The notes beneath the pieces were generated by a model. It had not been told where the DNA came from, searched no databases, and worked only from the letters and a program-made list of their open reading frames with translations. From NCBI RefSeq assembly GCF_002111585.1, contig NZ_LUTP01000009.1, positions 46,421-110,420 of the forward strand: a stretch of 64,000 nt of DNA, read 5' to 3'. This document shows, one piece after another, positions 31,650-46,517 of this stretch. Origin of the DNA: Lonsdalea iberica. Lineage in GTDB: Bacteria; Pseudomonadota; Gammaproteobacteria; Enterobacterales; Enterobacteriaceae. The position numbers and the translations under genes are program-made. How positions within the stretch are numbered: the first letter of the stretch is position 1; every line of letters begins with the position of its first letter.

Positions 31650-32654
31650 ATGATGAAACGCGCGTTGACGTTTATAGGGCTGCTTCTGGTGTCGTACATC
31701 AGCGGTATGCCAGCAGGCCAAGCTACCGAGTATCCGCTGCCTCCGCCAGATAGCCGCCTAGTCGGTGAAAACACCACCTATGTCGTTCCACACGATGGTC
31801 GTTCCCTGGAGGCGATTGCAGCCGACTATAAGATAGGTTTATTGGGGATGCTGGAAGCGAATCCCGGCACCGACCCCTATCTTCCCAAACCTGAAACGAC
31901 GCTCACCATTCCCACCCAAATCTTGCTGCCGGATACACCACGTGAGGGCATCGTCATCAACCTGGCTGAACTTCGGATGTTCTATTACCCCAAAGGTCAA
32001 AATAAGGTGATCGTTTATCCTATTGGTATCGGCCAGCTGGGGCGCAATACGCCGGTGATGACCACTACCATCATCTCTAAACATCCAAACCCGACCTGGA
32101 CGCCGACGCCGAATATCCGTAAGCACTATAAAGAGCAGGGCATCGACCTGCCTGCCGTCGTGCCTGCGGGGCCGGATAATCCAATGGGACTGTTTGCGAT
32201 GCGTATGGCGAAGAGCGGTGGGGTCTATCTGATTCACGGCACTAACGCAAATTTCGGTATTGGTATGCGCGTCAGCTCCGGCTGTATCCGCTTGCGGGCG
32301 GATGATATTGAAGCGTTGTTCAACGCGGTTGAACCTGGAACCCGGGTACAAGTCGTTAACGAGCCGATTAAAGTAGCCGTGGAACCTGATGGTAAGCGCT
32401 ATATCGAAGTTCATCAGCCATTGTCCCGCACGGATAAAGATGACCCGCAGACGATGCCTATCGCGCTCAGCAAGAAAGTGAAAGGTTTTATCAACAACGA
32501 AGAGACCAATAAGGCGGTTGTCGAAAGCGCCATTGAGCGTCGCTCTGGCATGCCTGTGCTGGTAAATACCGGTGAACCGATCCCGGCTCAGCAAACGGCT
32601 AATGATGCAGCCCCAGTGACGAGTATTACTGATTCGACGTCGCATCAGCCGTAA
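31650..32654 (+). CDS. ldtE: L,D-transpeptidase LdtE (YnhG)
   Basis: 334-aa periplasmic enzyme (E. coli 334) making meso-DAP to meso-DAP (3-3) cross-links in peptidoglycan. It has a signal peptide (MMKRALTFIGLLLVSYISG, cleaved near GQA-TEY), a LysM-like domain (about 43-90: TYVVPHDGRSLEAIAADYKIGLLGMLEANPG) and a YkuD domain with the catalytic motif IHGTNANFGIGMRVSSGCIRL, Cys being the nucleophile. AAGGAAAGGG lies upstream. The sufE-ldtE-lpp-pykF order is that of E. coli. Confidence 0.95.
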   Translation: MMKRALTFIGLLLVSYISGMPAGQATEYPLPPPDSRLVGENTTYVVPHDGRSLEAIAADYKIGLLGMLEANPGTDPYLPKPETTLTIPTQILLPDTPREGIVINLAELRMFYYPKGQNKVIVYPIGIGQLGRNTPVMTTTIISKHPNPTWTPTPNIRKHYKEQGIDLPAVVPAGPDNPMGLFAMRMAKSGGVYLIHGTNANFGIGMRVSSGCIRLRADDIEALFNAVEPGTRVQVVNEPIKVAVEPDGKRYIEVHQPLSRTDKDDPQTMPIALSKKVKGFINNEETNKAVVESAIERRSGMPVLVNTGEPIPAQQTANDAAPVTSITDSTSHQP

Positions 32655-32787
32655 CATTGGCGTAGGGGCAATCAATATTAGGGCGTCGCGCTGTCTAAGC
32701 CGAAAAGGGAGCCTTTTTAGGCGGCGGCGTTAAGGAGAGTAGGGAGTGGCGAGAATAAGTCAGCGGTAGTCTTTTTACAGATAAAAA

Positions 32788-32813
32788 AATGGCGCACAAT
32801 GTGCGCCATTTTT
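32788..32813 (-). terminator. Bidirectional terminator between ldtE and lpp
   Basis: AATGGCGCAC (32788-32797) / GTGCGCCATT (32801-32810), 10-bp stem with a 3-nt loop. An A-run on the left gives U-rich RNA for lpp, and a T-run on the right gives it for ldtE. Confidence 0.9.
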
Positions 32814-32829
32814 CATTCAACAGATTCGA

Positions 32830-33066
32830 TTACTTTTTGTAAGTGCGAACCTGGTTGTCCAGACGCTGGTTAGCACGAGCTGCGTCGTCTTTAGCAGCCT
32901 GTACGTCAGAGCGGATTGCAGTTACATCGTTGGACAGCTGATCAACTTTGCTGTTCAGAGTCTGAACGTCAGAAGACAGTTGATCGATTTTAGCATTGCT
33001 AGAACAGCCAGCCAGCAGAGTAGAACCCAGAATTACCGCGCCCAGTACCAGTTTAGTACGATTCAT
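32830..33066 (-). CDS. lpp: Major outer membrane (Braun) lipoprotein Lpp
   Basis: 78 aa, the same length as E. coli. Signal peptide with lipobox LLAG-Cys21, then a heptad-repeat coiled coil ([24 protein letters not shown]...) that forms the trimer, and a C-terminal Lys78 that is linked to peptidoglycan by L,D-transpeptidases. The E. coli MATKYRK end is replaced by VRTYKK here. The leader GAGGGTATTAATAATG is conserved. Confidence 0.98.
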   Translation of the reverse strand: MNRTKLVLGAVILGSTLLAGCSSNAKIDQLSSDVQTLNSKVDQLSNDVTAIRSDVQAAKDDAARANQRLDNQVRTYKK

Positions 33067-33085
33067 TATTAATACCCTCTAATTG

Positions 33086-33150
33086 AGTTAATCTCCATGT
33101 AGCAATACAAGTATTACACAAACTTTTTTCTAATGAGAATAAATTTTTGA
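33086..33150 (-). promoter_or_regulatory. lpp promoter and AT-rich upstream region
   Basis: The minus strand reads GTTTGTGTAATACTTGTATTGCTACATGGAGATTAACTC, nearly the E. coli lpp promoter and leader. The -10 TAATAC lies at 33116-33111 and the start is near GCTACATGG. The strongly A/T-rich stretch above it (33121-33150) fits the known very strong, UP-element-like lpp promoter. Confidence 0.75.
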
Positions 33151-33343
33151 TGAGAACATGCTTAATTTGGATTGTTCGCTCAAAGAAGCAGCGCCTTTGA
33201 CTTAAGAGGAAAAATAAGTAAGGAAAACAGCTTATTTTTATCAGATTGCTCTGAATAGGCATTATCTGATGTGTATTTTCAGCATAACTGACTAGCGGGC
33301 TCCCTGCCCGAAATGCAGAAAAAAGTAAAATAAAGTCACCCAT

Positions 33344-33370
33344 AAAAAAAGCGCCCCGAGGGGCGCTTAT
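33344..33370 (-). terminator. Terminator of pykF
   Basis: AGCGCCCC-GA-GGGGCGCT (33350-33367) with seven A's at 33344-33350 on the plus strand, i.e. a U-run for minus-strand transcription. Confidence 0.9.
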
Positions 33371-33400
33371 TACTCATTGGTGACTTTTCGCCGTGGAGTA

Positions 33401-34813
33401 TTACAGGCGGTGTACGGAAGCGGTGTTGGTGGTGCCGCTCGGTACCAGTGCGCCGGAAACCATCACGACAACGTCGCCGGATTTGGCAAAACCGCTTTCC
33501 AACGCGGCTTCTTTACCAATACGGTAGAAATCGTCGGTAGAAGCGATTTCTTTCACCAGCTGCGTTTCTACGCCTTTGGTCAGAATCAACTGACGCGCGG
33601 TAACTTCATTGGTGGTCAGCGCCAGGATACGTGCATCCGGGAAGTATTTACGGATGGACTTGGCAGATTTACCACCGCTGGTGGCTACTACGATCAGCGG
33701 CGCTTCCAGTTTCTCGGCAGTTTCTACCGCGCCGCGGCATACAGCCTCGGTAATGCGCAGGCGACCGGTGTTCGCTGCACGTTCCAGACGCGGTTTCATG
33801 ACTTTGTCAGTACGTTCACAGATAGTGGCCATGATGCTGACCGCTTCCAGCGGGTATTTACCCTTGGCGCTTTCGCCAGACAGCATAACGGCGTCGGTGC
33901 CGTCGATGATGGCGTTGGCGACGTCACCGGCTTCCGCACGGGTCGGACGCGGGTTTTTAATCATGGAATCCAGCATCTGCGTCGCGGTGATAACGACTTT
34001 GCGCGCCTGATTACATTTTTCGATCATCATTTTCTGAGCGAAAATAACTTCTTCAACCGGGATTTCCACGCCCAGATCGCCACGAGCAACCATGATGCCG
34101 TCGGAAGCTTCCAGGATTTCGTCGAAGTTATTCAGACCTTCCTGGTTTTCGATTTTGGAGATGATCTGAATGTGTTCGCCGCCGTGCTGTTTCAGATGCG
34201 CACGGATGTCTTCAACGTCGGAACGTTTACGGATAAAGGATGCGGCAACGAAATCAACACCCTGCTCGCAACCGAAGACCAGGTCGCGTTTGTCTTTTTC
34301 TGCCAGAGCCGGCAGCTGGATGGAAACGCCCGGTAGGTTAACGCCTTTGTTTTCGCCCAGGTCACCGTTGTTCAGTACGTTACAAACCACTTCGTTACCG
34401 TTGATGGCAGTGACTTCCATACCAATCAGACCGTCATCTACTAGCACCGTGTTGCCGACGCTCAGATCTTCTGGGAACCCTGCATAGGTGACCGCTACGC
34501 GATCTTTGTTACCGATGACGCTCTGATCGGTGGTGAAGGTGAAGGTCTGTCCGGCAGACAGAGAAACGTCGGCGCCGTTTTCCAGCTTCATGGTACGGAT
34601 TTCCGGACCTTTGGTATCCAGCAGGATGGCGGCTTTCTGGCCGGTTTTCTGCATGATGGCGCGCAGATTGGTGATGCGTTGACCGTGTTCGGCGTAGTCA
34701 CCGTGAGAAAAGTTCAGGCGCATAACGTTCATGCCTGCGTCCAACAGCTTGGCCAGCATTTCCTCGGACTCAGTTTTAGGGCCGATAGTACAAACGATTT
34801 TGGTCTTTTTCAT
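33401..34813 (-). CDS. pykF: Pyruvate kinase I (fructose 1,6-bisphosphate-activated)
   Basis: 470 aa (E. coli 470). Converts PEP and ADP to pyruvate and ATP. Motifs: [16 protein letters not shown] at the start, [17 protein letters not shown], the catalytic Lys region [24 protein letters not shown], and the [14 protein letters not shown] loop. The C-terminal domain carries the regulatory site. The lpp neighbour identifies it as pykF rather than pykA. A 250-nt leader separates it from its promoter. Confidence 0.97.
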   Translation of the reverse strand: MKKTKIVCTIGPKTESEEMLAKLLDAGMNVMRLNFSHGDYAEHGQRITNLRAIMQKTGQKAAILLDTKGPEIRTMKLENGADVSLSAGQTFTFTTDQSVIGNKDRVAVTYAGFPEDLSVGNTVLVDDGLIGMEVTAINGNEVVCNVLNNGDLGENKGVNLPGVSIQLPALAEKDKRDLVFGCEQGVDFVAASFIRKRSDVEDIRAHLKQHGGEHIQIISKIENQEGLNNFDEILEASDGIMVARGDLGVEIPVEEVIFAQKMMIEKCNQARKVVITATQMLDSMIKNPRPTRAEAGDVANAIIDGTDAVMLSGESAKGKYPLEAVSIMATICERTDKVMKPRLERAANTGRLRITEAVCRGAVETAEKLEAPLIVVATSGGKSAKSIRKYFPDARILALTTNEVTARQLILTKGVETQLVKEIASTDDFYRIGKEAALESGFAKSGDVVVMVSGALVPSGTTNTASVHRL

Positions 34814-35041
34814 AACGGTTAATTTCTACAAGTTGTGATGGATAAAAATGGGAACCGGCGGTTAAGGGTGCTAACCCCCGATAGGGATTTGCTGAAAAAA
34901 GAGACAGAACATGTTGAGTGCAGAGAGTGACAGCAACCGAAATTTTGAAGGCACTCAGGGTCAGATATCATCCTAAAAGAGTGGATGAAACGAGGTAATA
35001 CCGTTTTAAAACTTGTTATTAATCTTGGCACGGTAGTTTGC

Positions 35042-35097
35042 TGAAACCATTCAATAAGACAACGCCCGTATTATAGTTGCTGAGTGATGAGAAACAA
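35042..35097 (-). promoter_or_regulatory. pykF promoter with Cra operator
   Basis: Minus strand: -35 TTGTTT (35097-35092), 16-bp spacer, perfect -10 TATAAT (35075-35070), then TGAATGGTTTCA (35053-35042), a Cra-like palindrome, around +10 to +21. A Cra site just downstream of the start fits the known repression of pykF by Cra, opposite to its activation of ppsA at 17013. Confidence 0.7.
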
Positions 35098-35371
35098 GCG
35101 GTGAGGCAGTATGATAACCTACATTTTAGTGCGTTTACGCAAAAAAATAAGTGATTTTTCACTTTTGCGCACTGGTGTTGCGCAATCTCTCTGCAATCAT
35201 ATTTTCTAGCAGATATAAATCATGCAATGCGATGATTCTGCGCCATATTTCGCTATCTCTGTGGGTATTGAAGCAAATAATGTGTAAATTTTAATCTTTG
35301 AGTCGATCTCCGTCACGTTTCTTGGTGATGCATATTGAGAGAGTCTGAGGGGAGGTTGATGATGAGGACCA

Positions 35372-35440
35372 GGGTTGTTACTGCTGACGGCAGGCAAGAC
35401 CAGATGTTCGCTCGTAGAAGAGTGGGTGTCTGGTCTTTTT
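35372..35440 (+). promoter_or_regulatory. BglG RAT antiterminator and terminator t1, before bglG
   Basis: 35372-35401 closely matches the E. coli bgl RAT (ribonucleic antiterminator). It shows GGGTTGTTACTGCT...GGCAGGCAAGACC. Its 3' end is the left arm of a terminator: AAGACCAGA (35396-35404) / TCTGGTCTT (35429-35437) plus T-run. BglG dimer bound to the RAT would keep the terminator from forming when beta-glucosides are present. Confidence 0.9.
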
Positions 35441-35457
35441 GTTTCCAGGGTACGTAA

Positions 35458-36315
<858 letters not shown>

Positions 36316-36411
36316 AAAACAAAGGAGTGTCGTGCATCACAAATTCATTGTCAGCTAATTAAAGTCGCTTGCCTGGGTGATCAAAACCCCGCAAGCTGAC
36401 CCGCAAGATTT

Positions 36412-36509
36412 GGATTGTTACTGCATTTGCCTTTGGGCTATGCAGGCGAAACCTGAATCGCTTCCTAAGTGGTCATGAGACCGCCGGGGAAGTGATTCAG
36501 GTTTTTTTT
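36412..36509 (+). promoter_or_regulatory. BglG RAT antiterminator and terminator t2, between bglG and bglF
   Basis: GGATTGTTACTGCAT (36412-36426) and ATGCAGGCGAAACC (36440-36453) are the two sides of a RAT. Between them is a 13-nt insertion (TTGCCTTTGGGCT) absent from t1. The RAT overlaps the left arm of a terminator, AACCTGAATCGCTTCC (36450-36465), pairing with GGAAGTGATTCAGGTT, followed by eight T's (36502-36509). This is the classic second switch of the bgl/arb operon. Confidence 0.88.
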
Positions 36510-36517
36510 CGTCTTGA

Positions 36518-39887
<3,370 letters not shown>

Positions 39888-39982
39888 CCGACGGGCGGGC
39901 ATGGCGTCCGTCATGCCTTAAGCTCTGACTACGGGCTATGCGGCCGCGGCGGCAGGCCCGTCCAAGAAGGTGGCTGATAACC

Positions 39983-41677
39983 ATGAATAGAAGAGAGTTG
40001 TTGATCCACGCGGCCGTCGCCGCGGCCTGCGCCCATATCGCGCCGTCACGCGGGGCGGATAAGACGCCAGGTGCGGCGAAGACGGGCGGCGACCGGCCGA
40101 CGGCGCTGACCCGACAGCAGCATTGGGTCGCGATGGCGGAAGTGCTGAAACCGTCGCTGTCCGAAGTGTCTTATTCCGCGTTGAACGTCGTCGCGCCTCG
40201 GGAAGCGCCCGAGCACCTGTTGGGCGTGGCGATGACGCAGCAGTATGACGTGGGCGAATTAGCAAACAAGCGTTTCAAGACCGGCGACAGTTTTATCGTG
40301 GATTTTGGCGAGCACTATACCGGCTATCTTACGTTTTCATTGGGATGGCAGGGCATTTCCTGTGACGCGCCGGTGCGTTTGCGATTGATTTTCGGAGAGG
40401 TCGTCACGGATGTGACGCAACCGCTTTACCCCTACAACGGCTGGATCAGCGCTTCCTGGTTACCGGATGAAATTCTGAATGTCGATTTTCTGCCGCAGCA
40501 GGTCAGGATTGAGCGCCGCCACGCGTTCCGCTTCGTCAACATCGAGATCGTCTCCACGTCGACGAATTTCAGCGTCACGTTCAGCCAACTACAGGTGAGG
40601 GCGGTCTCTTCCGCCGGTCAGGATCGGCTGGCGCCGGCGCGCTATGACAGCGACCTGCTGCGGAATATCGATCACGTCAGCATTCGGACATTGCACGAAT
40701 GTATGCAGACCGTCTTCGAGGACGGACCAAAGCGCGATCGGCGGTTATGGGTCGGCGATCTGCGTCTGCAGGCGATGGTCAACTATGTGAGCTTCAACAA
40801 CACCGCCCTGGTTCGCCGCTGCCTGTATTTGTTCGCCGGGCTACAGCGGGACGATGGTTATATCACGGCCTGCGTCTATGAACAGCCGGAGCCGCGTAGG
40901 GGCGAAGTCGTGCTGATCGACTATGCCGCTTTGTTCGGCAGCATCGTGCGCGACTATCTGCGGGCGAGCCGTGACACCGCGACGGCCCAAGAGCTGTGGC
41001 CGGTGGCGAAACAACAGTTGGCGTTGGCGCTGAAGAATGTCAACGCGCAAGGGCTGTTTGTCTCCCCGGAAAAGGATTATGTCTTTATCGACTGGAATCC
41101 GGGATCGGATCAACGCGCGGCGTTAAACGGTCTCGATAAACAGGCGGCGATCCAGGGGCTACTGATCTACAGCTGTCAGGAGGGCATCGAACTGGCGAAA
41201 TCGCTGGGAAGAGATGCCGAGGTCGCGCATCTGGAGGAGACCGTTTCGCGGATGAAGCAGGCGGCACGCGGGCTGTTTGATGAAAAGCAGGGCGTGTTTG
41301 TCAGCGGCGAGCAGCGACAAATCTCCTGGGCATCTCAGGCATGGATGGCGCTGGCCGACGTGCTGCCTGAATCGCAGATGGCGCAAGCCTTGACCCGCGT
41401 TATGTCGCTACCCCAGGCCATTCGGCCGCTGACGCCTTACCTATACCACCACATGGTCGATGCGCTCATTCATTGTGGGCTGAGCCAAGAAGCGCGAACG
41501 CTGGTGGAGGCGTATTGGGGCGCAATGATCAACATCGGGACCAATACCTTCTGGGAAGCGTTTGATCCTAAAAAACCGATGTCGTCTCCCTATGGCAGCA
41601 AACAAATCGACAGTTACTGCCATGCCTGGAGCTGTACCCCCAGTTACTTTATCCGCCGCGGTTTCGTGCGCGGATGA
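39983..41677 (+). CDS. Secreted GH78-like (alpha-L-rhamnosidase-type) six-hairpin glycosidase
   Basis: 564 aa from the ATG at 39983. The N-terminus MNRRELLIHAAVAAACAHIAPSRGA resembles a Tat/Sec signal with an RR pair. The C-terminal two thirds look like an (alpha/alpha)6 barrel; VFEDGPKRDRRLWVGD is the GH78 rhamnosidase motif with acidic catalytic candidates. The N-terminal part is beta-rich. It lies in the bgl operon between bglB and bglH (gaps 95 and 135 nt). It could strip rhamnose from plant rhamnosyl-glucosides in the periplasm so that BglF can take up the glucoside; that role is inference. Substrate untested. Confidence 0.72.
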   Translation: MNRRELLIHAAVAAACAHIAPSRGADKTPGAAKTGGDRPTALTRQQHWVAMAEVLKPSLSEVSYSALNVVAPREAPEHLLGVAMTQQYDVGELANKRFKTGDSFIVDFGEHYTGYLTFSLGWQGISCDAPVRLRLIFGEVVTDVTQPLYPYNGWISASWLPDEILNVDFLPQQVRIERRHAFRFVNIEIVSTSTNFSVTFSQLQVRAVSSAGQDRLAPARYDSDLLRNIDHVSIRTLHECMQTVFEDGPKRDRRLWVGDLRLQAMVNYVSFNNTALVRRCLYLFAGLQRDDGYITACVYEQPEPRRGEVVLIDYAALFGSIVRDYLRASRDTATAQELWPVAKQQLALALKNVNAQGLFVSPEKDYVFIDWNPGSDQRAALNGLDKQAAIQGLLIYSCQEGIELAKSLGRDAEVAHLEETVSRMKQAARGLFDEKQGVFVSGEQRQISWASQAWMALADVLPESQMAQALTRVMSLPQAIRPLTPYLYHHMVDALIHCGLSQEARTLVEAYWGAMINIGTNTFWEAFDPKKPMSSPYGSKQIDSYCHAWSCTPSYFIRRGFVRG

Positions 41678-43405
<1,728 letters not shown>

Positions 43406-43451
43406 TGCGGCGTAGAGATGTTTGGGCTTTTGCGCATACGAGGAGCTTTTA

Positions 43452-44483
43452 ATGATTAACTGTAGAAACAAGAATCGTGGATGGACGCTGATGAACCGGG
43501 GGATTGCTCTGGTTTTCCTGGCCCTGTGGAGCGCATCGTCTCTGGCGGCCATGCTGCCGTTTGAGGTCGGAGATCATAAACACATCAGAGTCATGATCAG
43601 CAGCGATGCTAAAAACGAGGCGGACGACGATTTTGCCGTGGCGCATGCGTTGATGACGCCCACGCTGAAGGTGACCGGTCTGATTGCCGCGCATTATGCA
43701 CGTACGGCGCCGATGATGAAACGAGAGGGGGCCAACAGCATGATGGAGAGCTATCGTGAATTGCAGCGGTTAACACAGGTGATGGGAAAAACGGCGGTGC
43801 CGGTTTATCGCGGAGCGACCGGTCCGCTTGAGGGAAACCCCGCCCTGAGCGAAGGCGCGCAGCAGCTGATCAACGAGGCCAAGAGGGATGATCCACAGCC
43901 GCTGTTTGTGTTGGTGCTCGGCGCATTAACCGATGTTGCCGCTGCGCTACAGGCGGATCCGACGATTGCCAAAAACATGACCGTGATTTGGATCGGCGGC
44001 ATGCCTTATCCAACAGGCGGCTGGGAATACAATCTGTTTAACGATCCGCAGGCGGCGAATGTGGTGCTCCAGTCCAGTGTTCCGCTATGGCAGGTGCCGC
44101 ATAACGTTTATATGTCGGTGAGGGTGTCTTTGGCGGAGCTGGCGGCGCGCGTCAAACCGCAAGGCAAGGTCGGCGAGTATCTGTGGCAGCAGCTGATCGA
44201 CTTTAATCGGGAAATCTCGATGGCCTTAAAGGACGTGCCTTGGCCGAAAAGCGAAGTGTGGGTATTGGGTGATAATCCGTCGGTCGCGCTGTTGCTGGAT
44301 GACCACGAATACCAATATACGCTACGTGAGGCACCGCGGATTAATGATGACCTAAGCTATGGTCAGCAGAAGAGCCCCCGACAGATCCGGGTTTACCATG
44401 CGGTGGACACTCGTTTCACGCTGGAGGATTTCTATGCCAAGCTCGCGTTGCTGTATGGAGGGGAGGGGACACACGCACATTAA
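43452..44483 (+). CDS. Secreted nucleoside hydrolase-like protein
   Basis: 343 aa from the ATG at 43452, which has GAGGAG upstream; the ATG at 43491 (MNRGIALVFLALW) would give a tidier signal peptide and is an alternative. The mature protein has the IUNH fold signature: calcium-site motif ISSDAKNEADDDFAVAHAL (a variant of DxDxxxDD), then VLVLGALTDVAAAL, IWIGGMPYPTGGWEYNLFNDPQAA. Nucleoside hydrolases normally split ribose from bases in the cytoplasm; a signal peptide and a place at the end of a beta-glucoside operon are unusual, so the substrate may be a plant glycoside. 46 nt after bglH. Confidence 0.75.
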   Translation: MINCRNKNRGWTLMNRGIALVFLALWSASSLAAMLPFEVGDHKHIRVMISSDAKNEADDDFAVAHALMTPTLKVTGLIAAHYARTAPMMKREGANSMMESYRELQRLTQVMGKTAVPVYRGATGPLEGNPALSEGAQQLINEAKRDDPQPLFVLVLGALTDVAAALQADPTIAKNMTVIWIGGMPYPTGGWEYNLFNDPQAANVVLQSSVPLWQVPHNVYMSVRVSLAELAARVKPQGKVGEYLWQQLIDFNREISMALKDVPWPKSEVWVLGDNPSVALLLDDHEYQYTLREAPRINDDLSYGQQKSPRQIRVYHAVDTRFTLEDFYAKLALLYGGEGTHAH

Positions 44484-44551
44484 GACGGGTTAAACGGGTT
44501 AACTCGTGGGGATTGATCTCCCTGACTGGAACACCATCAGCAAAGACGCGC

Positions 44552-44583
44552 AAGCCGTCATAAAAATGTGGCGGCTTTCGTTT
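44552..44583 (+). terminator. Terminator of the bgl operon
   Basis: AAGCCG (44552-44557) pairs with CGGCTT (44572-44577), stem extended imperfectly inward, then TTCGTTT. Confidence 0.6.
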
Positions 44584-44901
44584 AGGTACGTGTTGGGCTG
44601 GAGAGAACCTTTCGTGGTGCAATGTGGCCCTGGCTGGAGGGCAAACCATCACACAGACGGCGCGTAAGCGTGCTTCAAACTTTGGCGGCAGCGCTCTTTA
44701 TCGGCGTGGTTACGCAGGAACTTGCGGCGTGTCGCTCATTGACGAACGGCAACATCAGTAGATCCATCTAGAAAGCGAGCAAAGCAGGGAAACAAACAGA
44801 CAGGACCAGCAATACTCAGAAAGTCACGAGCAGAAAATGGGGGGGTACTCAACGATAGTGGGGATGCCTGGGAACCAGGGCTGCCTAAGGCAGAAAAGAA
44901 T
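44584..44901. other. Intergenic stretch between bgl operon and tRNA-Val; nothing recognised
   Basis: About 320 bp. No ORF with a ribosome site or known protein motif on either strand, and no integrase or attachment-site duplication of the tRNA 3' end was seen by eye. Confidence 0.5.
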
Positions 44902-44978
44902 TGGTACGACCGAGTGGACTCGAACCACCGACCCCCACCATGTCAAGGTGGTGCTCTAACCAACTGAGCTACGGTCGT
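44902..44978 (-). tRNA. valV: tRNA-Val (GAC anticodon)
   Basis: Minus strand, 77 nt including encoded CCA. Acceptor ACGACCG/CGGTCGT pairs fully. The D-arm GCTCAGTTGGTTAGAGC, anticodon arm CCACC-TTGACAT-GGTGG (anticodon GAC) and T-arm GTGG-TTCGAGT-CCAC are canonical. The body matches E. coli valV/valW. Read by eye, not with a tRNA model. E. coli carries two copies in tandem; only one is visible here. Confidence 0.95.
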
Positions 44979-45528
44979 ACAGGGTGTTGCGCATAAAATC
45001 TAGAGATAACTCATTGATTAAAATGCTTTTTCTTGCGTTCCAGTAACTGGAATGGACGTCATTATGGACTGCTCCGGCATGGATGGCAAGCCCTTTGTTC
45101 CTTCTCTTATTCAAGTGTCGAATGTTTGGCCGACTTTCCGCTTAAGAGCGCATAAAGAGGGCTGGGGTGAGTAAAAAATGCGCTAATGTCGACATCCCAT
45201 ACCGGGCGCAGGACGAGCGTGGGGGGCTCACCAACTTCAACCCCGTGACATTGCCCAATACGTTGATAGAAAGGGGGAATCGATGGGTGAGATAAAAGTC
45301 AGATTGAGCAATAGATAAACGCACAATTAATATGCGACCAGAAAGTTCACTTGATGGGTAATAAGAGAGCAGACCAGTAAACACCAGATTTAACCTACCA
45401 TAATTTTTGTTAAGTGCTATGGTTTATAAGAATTGTTTAAACGATAAAAATTCATACTGTTCGATTTAGCCGCATTTAAAACGGCTTTACTTGGCTTCTA
45501 TTGCTTGCGGTATGGGGGTGGTAAAATA
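44979..45528. other. AT-rich intergenic region; one doubtful 80-codon ORF
   Basis: Between tRNA-Val and the LuxR-type gene. The minus strand has an 80-codon frame from a GTG (45142-45384), with AGG about 10 nt upstream. I could not assign it to any family, and the composition (many Ser/Leu/Pro) does not look clearly coding. The rest is AT-rich and presumably holds the promoter of the downstream regulator and of the tRNA. Confidence 0.35.
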
Positions 45529-46089
45529 ATGGACTACGCGTTCCTGGTTGAGAATGAAATCATTTCTTATTCTTTGCAGAATATCATTATCAGTAAAATA
45601 ATGACGGATAGCGATAAATGTTTTGTCGCCGCAGATATCTGTGATTTAGTTAACAATCTACAGCAGGAAAAAGAGCAGGTATTTCTTATTGAAGTACTGC
45701 ATGACTCCTCCATCATCTCTTCGTTGGTTGACGTAATAAAATACATCAATAGCAACAACAAGATTGTTATCTTCAAAGACAGTCAGCCTGACCGGATGTT
45801 TCGCTATATCAATTACGATGCGATTATCGATTTAAAAAGTCCGATCGTTGAAATTATCTCCAAAATACAAGACGTCACACACCACGACGCAGGCCCGTCC
45901 TGGGATGTCCAGCTGCAAAAGCTCTCTCCCAGAGAGCAACTGGTGCTTCAGTATCTCTTGAAGGGGAAAAGCAACAAGGAAGTGTCTGGCCTTTTATGTT
46001 TGAGTGAAAAAACGATTAGCTGCCATAAGCAAAGCATGCTAAGAAAGCTCAATATCAAAAGTATCATGGAAGCGTCTCAGCGTAGATAA
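45529..46089 (+). CDS. Orphan LuxR-type transcriptional regulator with degenerate receiver-like domain
   Basis: 186 aa from the ATG at 45529, which follows GGGGGTGG; an earlier ATG at 45505 would add 8 residues. The C-terminus (about 132-186) is a LuxR/FixJ helix-turn-helix: LSPREQLVLQYLLKGKSNKEVS, LCLSEKTISCHK, MLRKLNIKS. The N-terminus resembles a response-regulator fold in size and alternation but lacks the acidic pocket and phosphorylatable Asp, like RcsA- or BglJ-type proteins. No partner kinase nearby. The gene is AT-rich compared with its neighbours, suggesting horizontal origin. Targets unknown. Confidence 0.8.
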   Translation: MDYAFLVENEIISYSLQNIIISKIMTDSDKCFVAADICDLVNNLQQEKEQVFLIEVLHDSSIISSLVDVIKYINSNNKIVIFKDSQPDRMFRYINYDAIIDLKSPIVEIISKIQDVTHHDAGPSWDVQLQKLSPREQLVLQYLLKGKSNKEVSGLLCLSEKTISCHKQSMLRKLNIKSIMEASQRR

Positions 46090-46517
46090 CCATTCATGTT
46101 GCTGCGAGAGTTGATTATTTAAATCGATAACTGTTTATGTTCATGTACACGCAAATAAAGTGCTTTTTCTTAGGGTGTCAGTTAACTCTGGTTGTTTGTC
46201 TCACGTGACATTTTATTTACAACATCTTTATAAGTGTGAATATTAATAGAGTTAAATATTGTCTTATCTATTTTAAATCGATGTTTTTCATCTTTATCTT
46301 AGAGAGAAAGATAGATGGGCGATGTTGAAATAATCAACTAATAACAATATTAAGGGGTTCTTCTCAGCCTCAAAGCTACGCCCGGTTATAAGGTGTGACG
46401 ACGATGCAGTCAGTCTTCCCCATCTTATTCATGCAACAAAAAACGTGCTTACCCTTCTGCCTGTCTTAAGGGACAGTAGTGCCGACGAAATATCCTTGTC
46501 GGCACTACTGCGTATTG
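46090..46517. other. AT-rich intergenic region
   Basis: 428 bp with no supportable gene. The right end contains the 13-bp perfect inverted repeat listed separately. Confidence 0.5.
46474..46510 (-). terminator. 13-bp perfect inverted repeat at the end of the ABC operon
   Basis: CAGTAGTGCCGAC (46474-46486) and GTCGGCACTACTG (46498-46510), 11-nt loop, 8 bp beyond the permease stop. A strong RNA hairpin, but neither side is followed by a T-run. It is either a poor intrinsic terminator, an mRNA 3'-end stabiliser, or a symmetric binding site. Confidence 0.5.

Noticed and set aside
33086..33400. CRISPR arrays or insertion sequences anywhere in the window
   Set aside because: No regularly spaced direct repeats and no transposase-like protein were found on reading through the window by eye; this entry marks only a representative AT-rich stretch that was checked.
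33401..34336. Long plus-strand frame of over 300 codons opposite pykF
   Set aside because: Shadow of the strongly conserved pykF gene; no ribosome site or family motif.
44902..46517. A genomic island integrated at tRNA-Val, given accessory genes to its right
   Set aside because: The tRNA is on the minus strand, so its 3' end faces the bgl operon, not the accessory genes. No integrase, no repeated tRNA tail and no transposase were seen.
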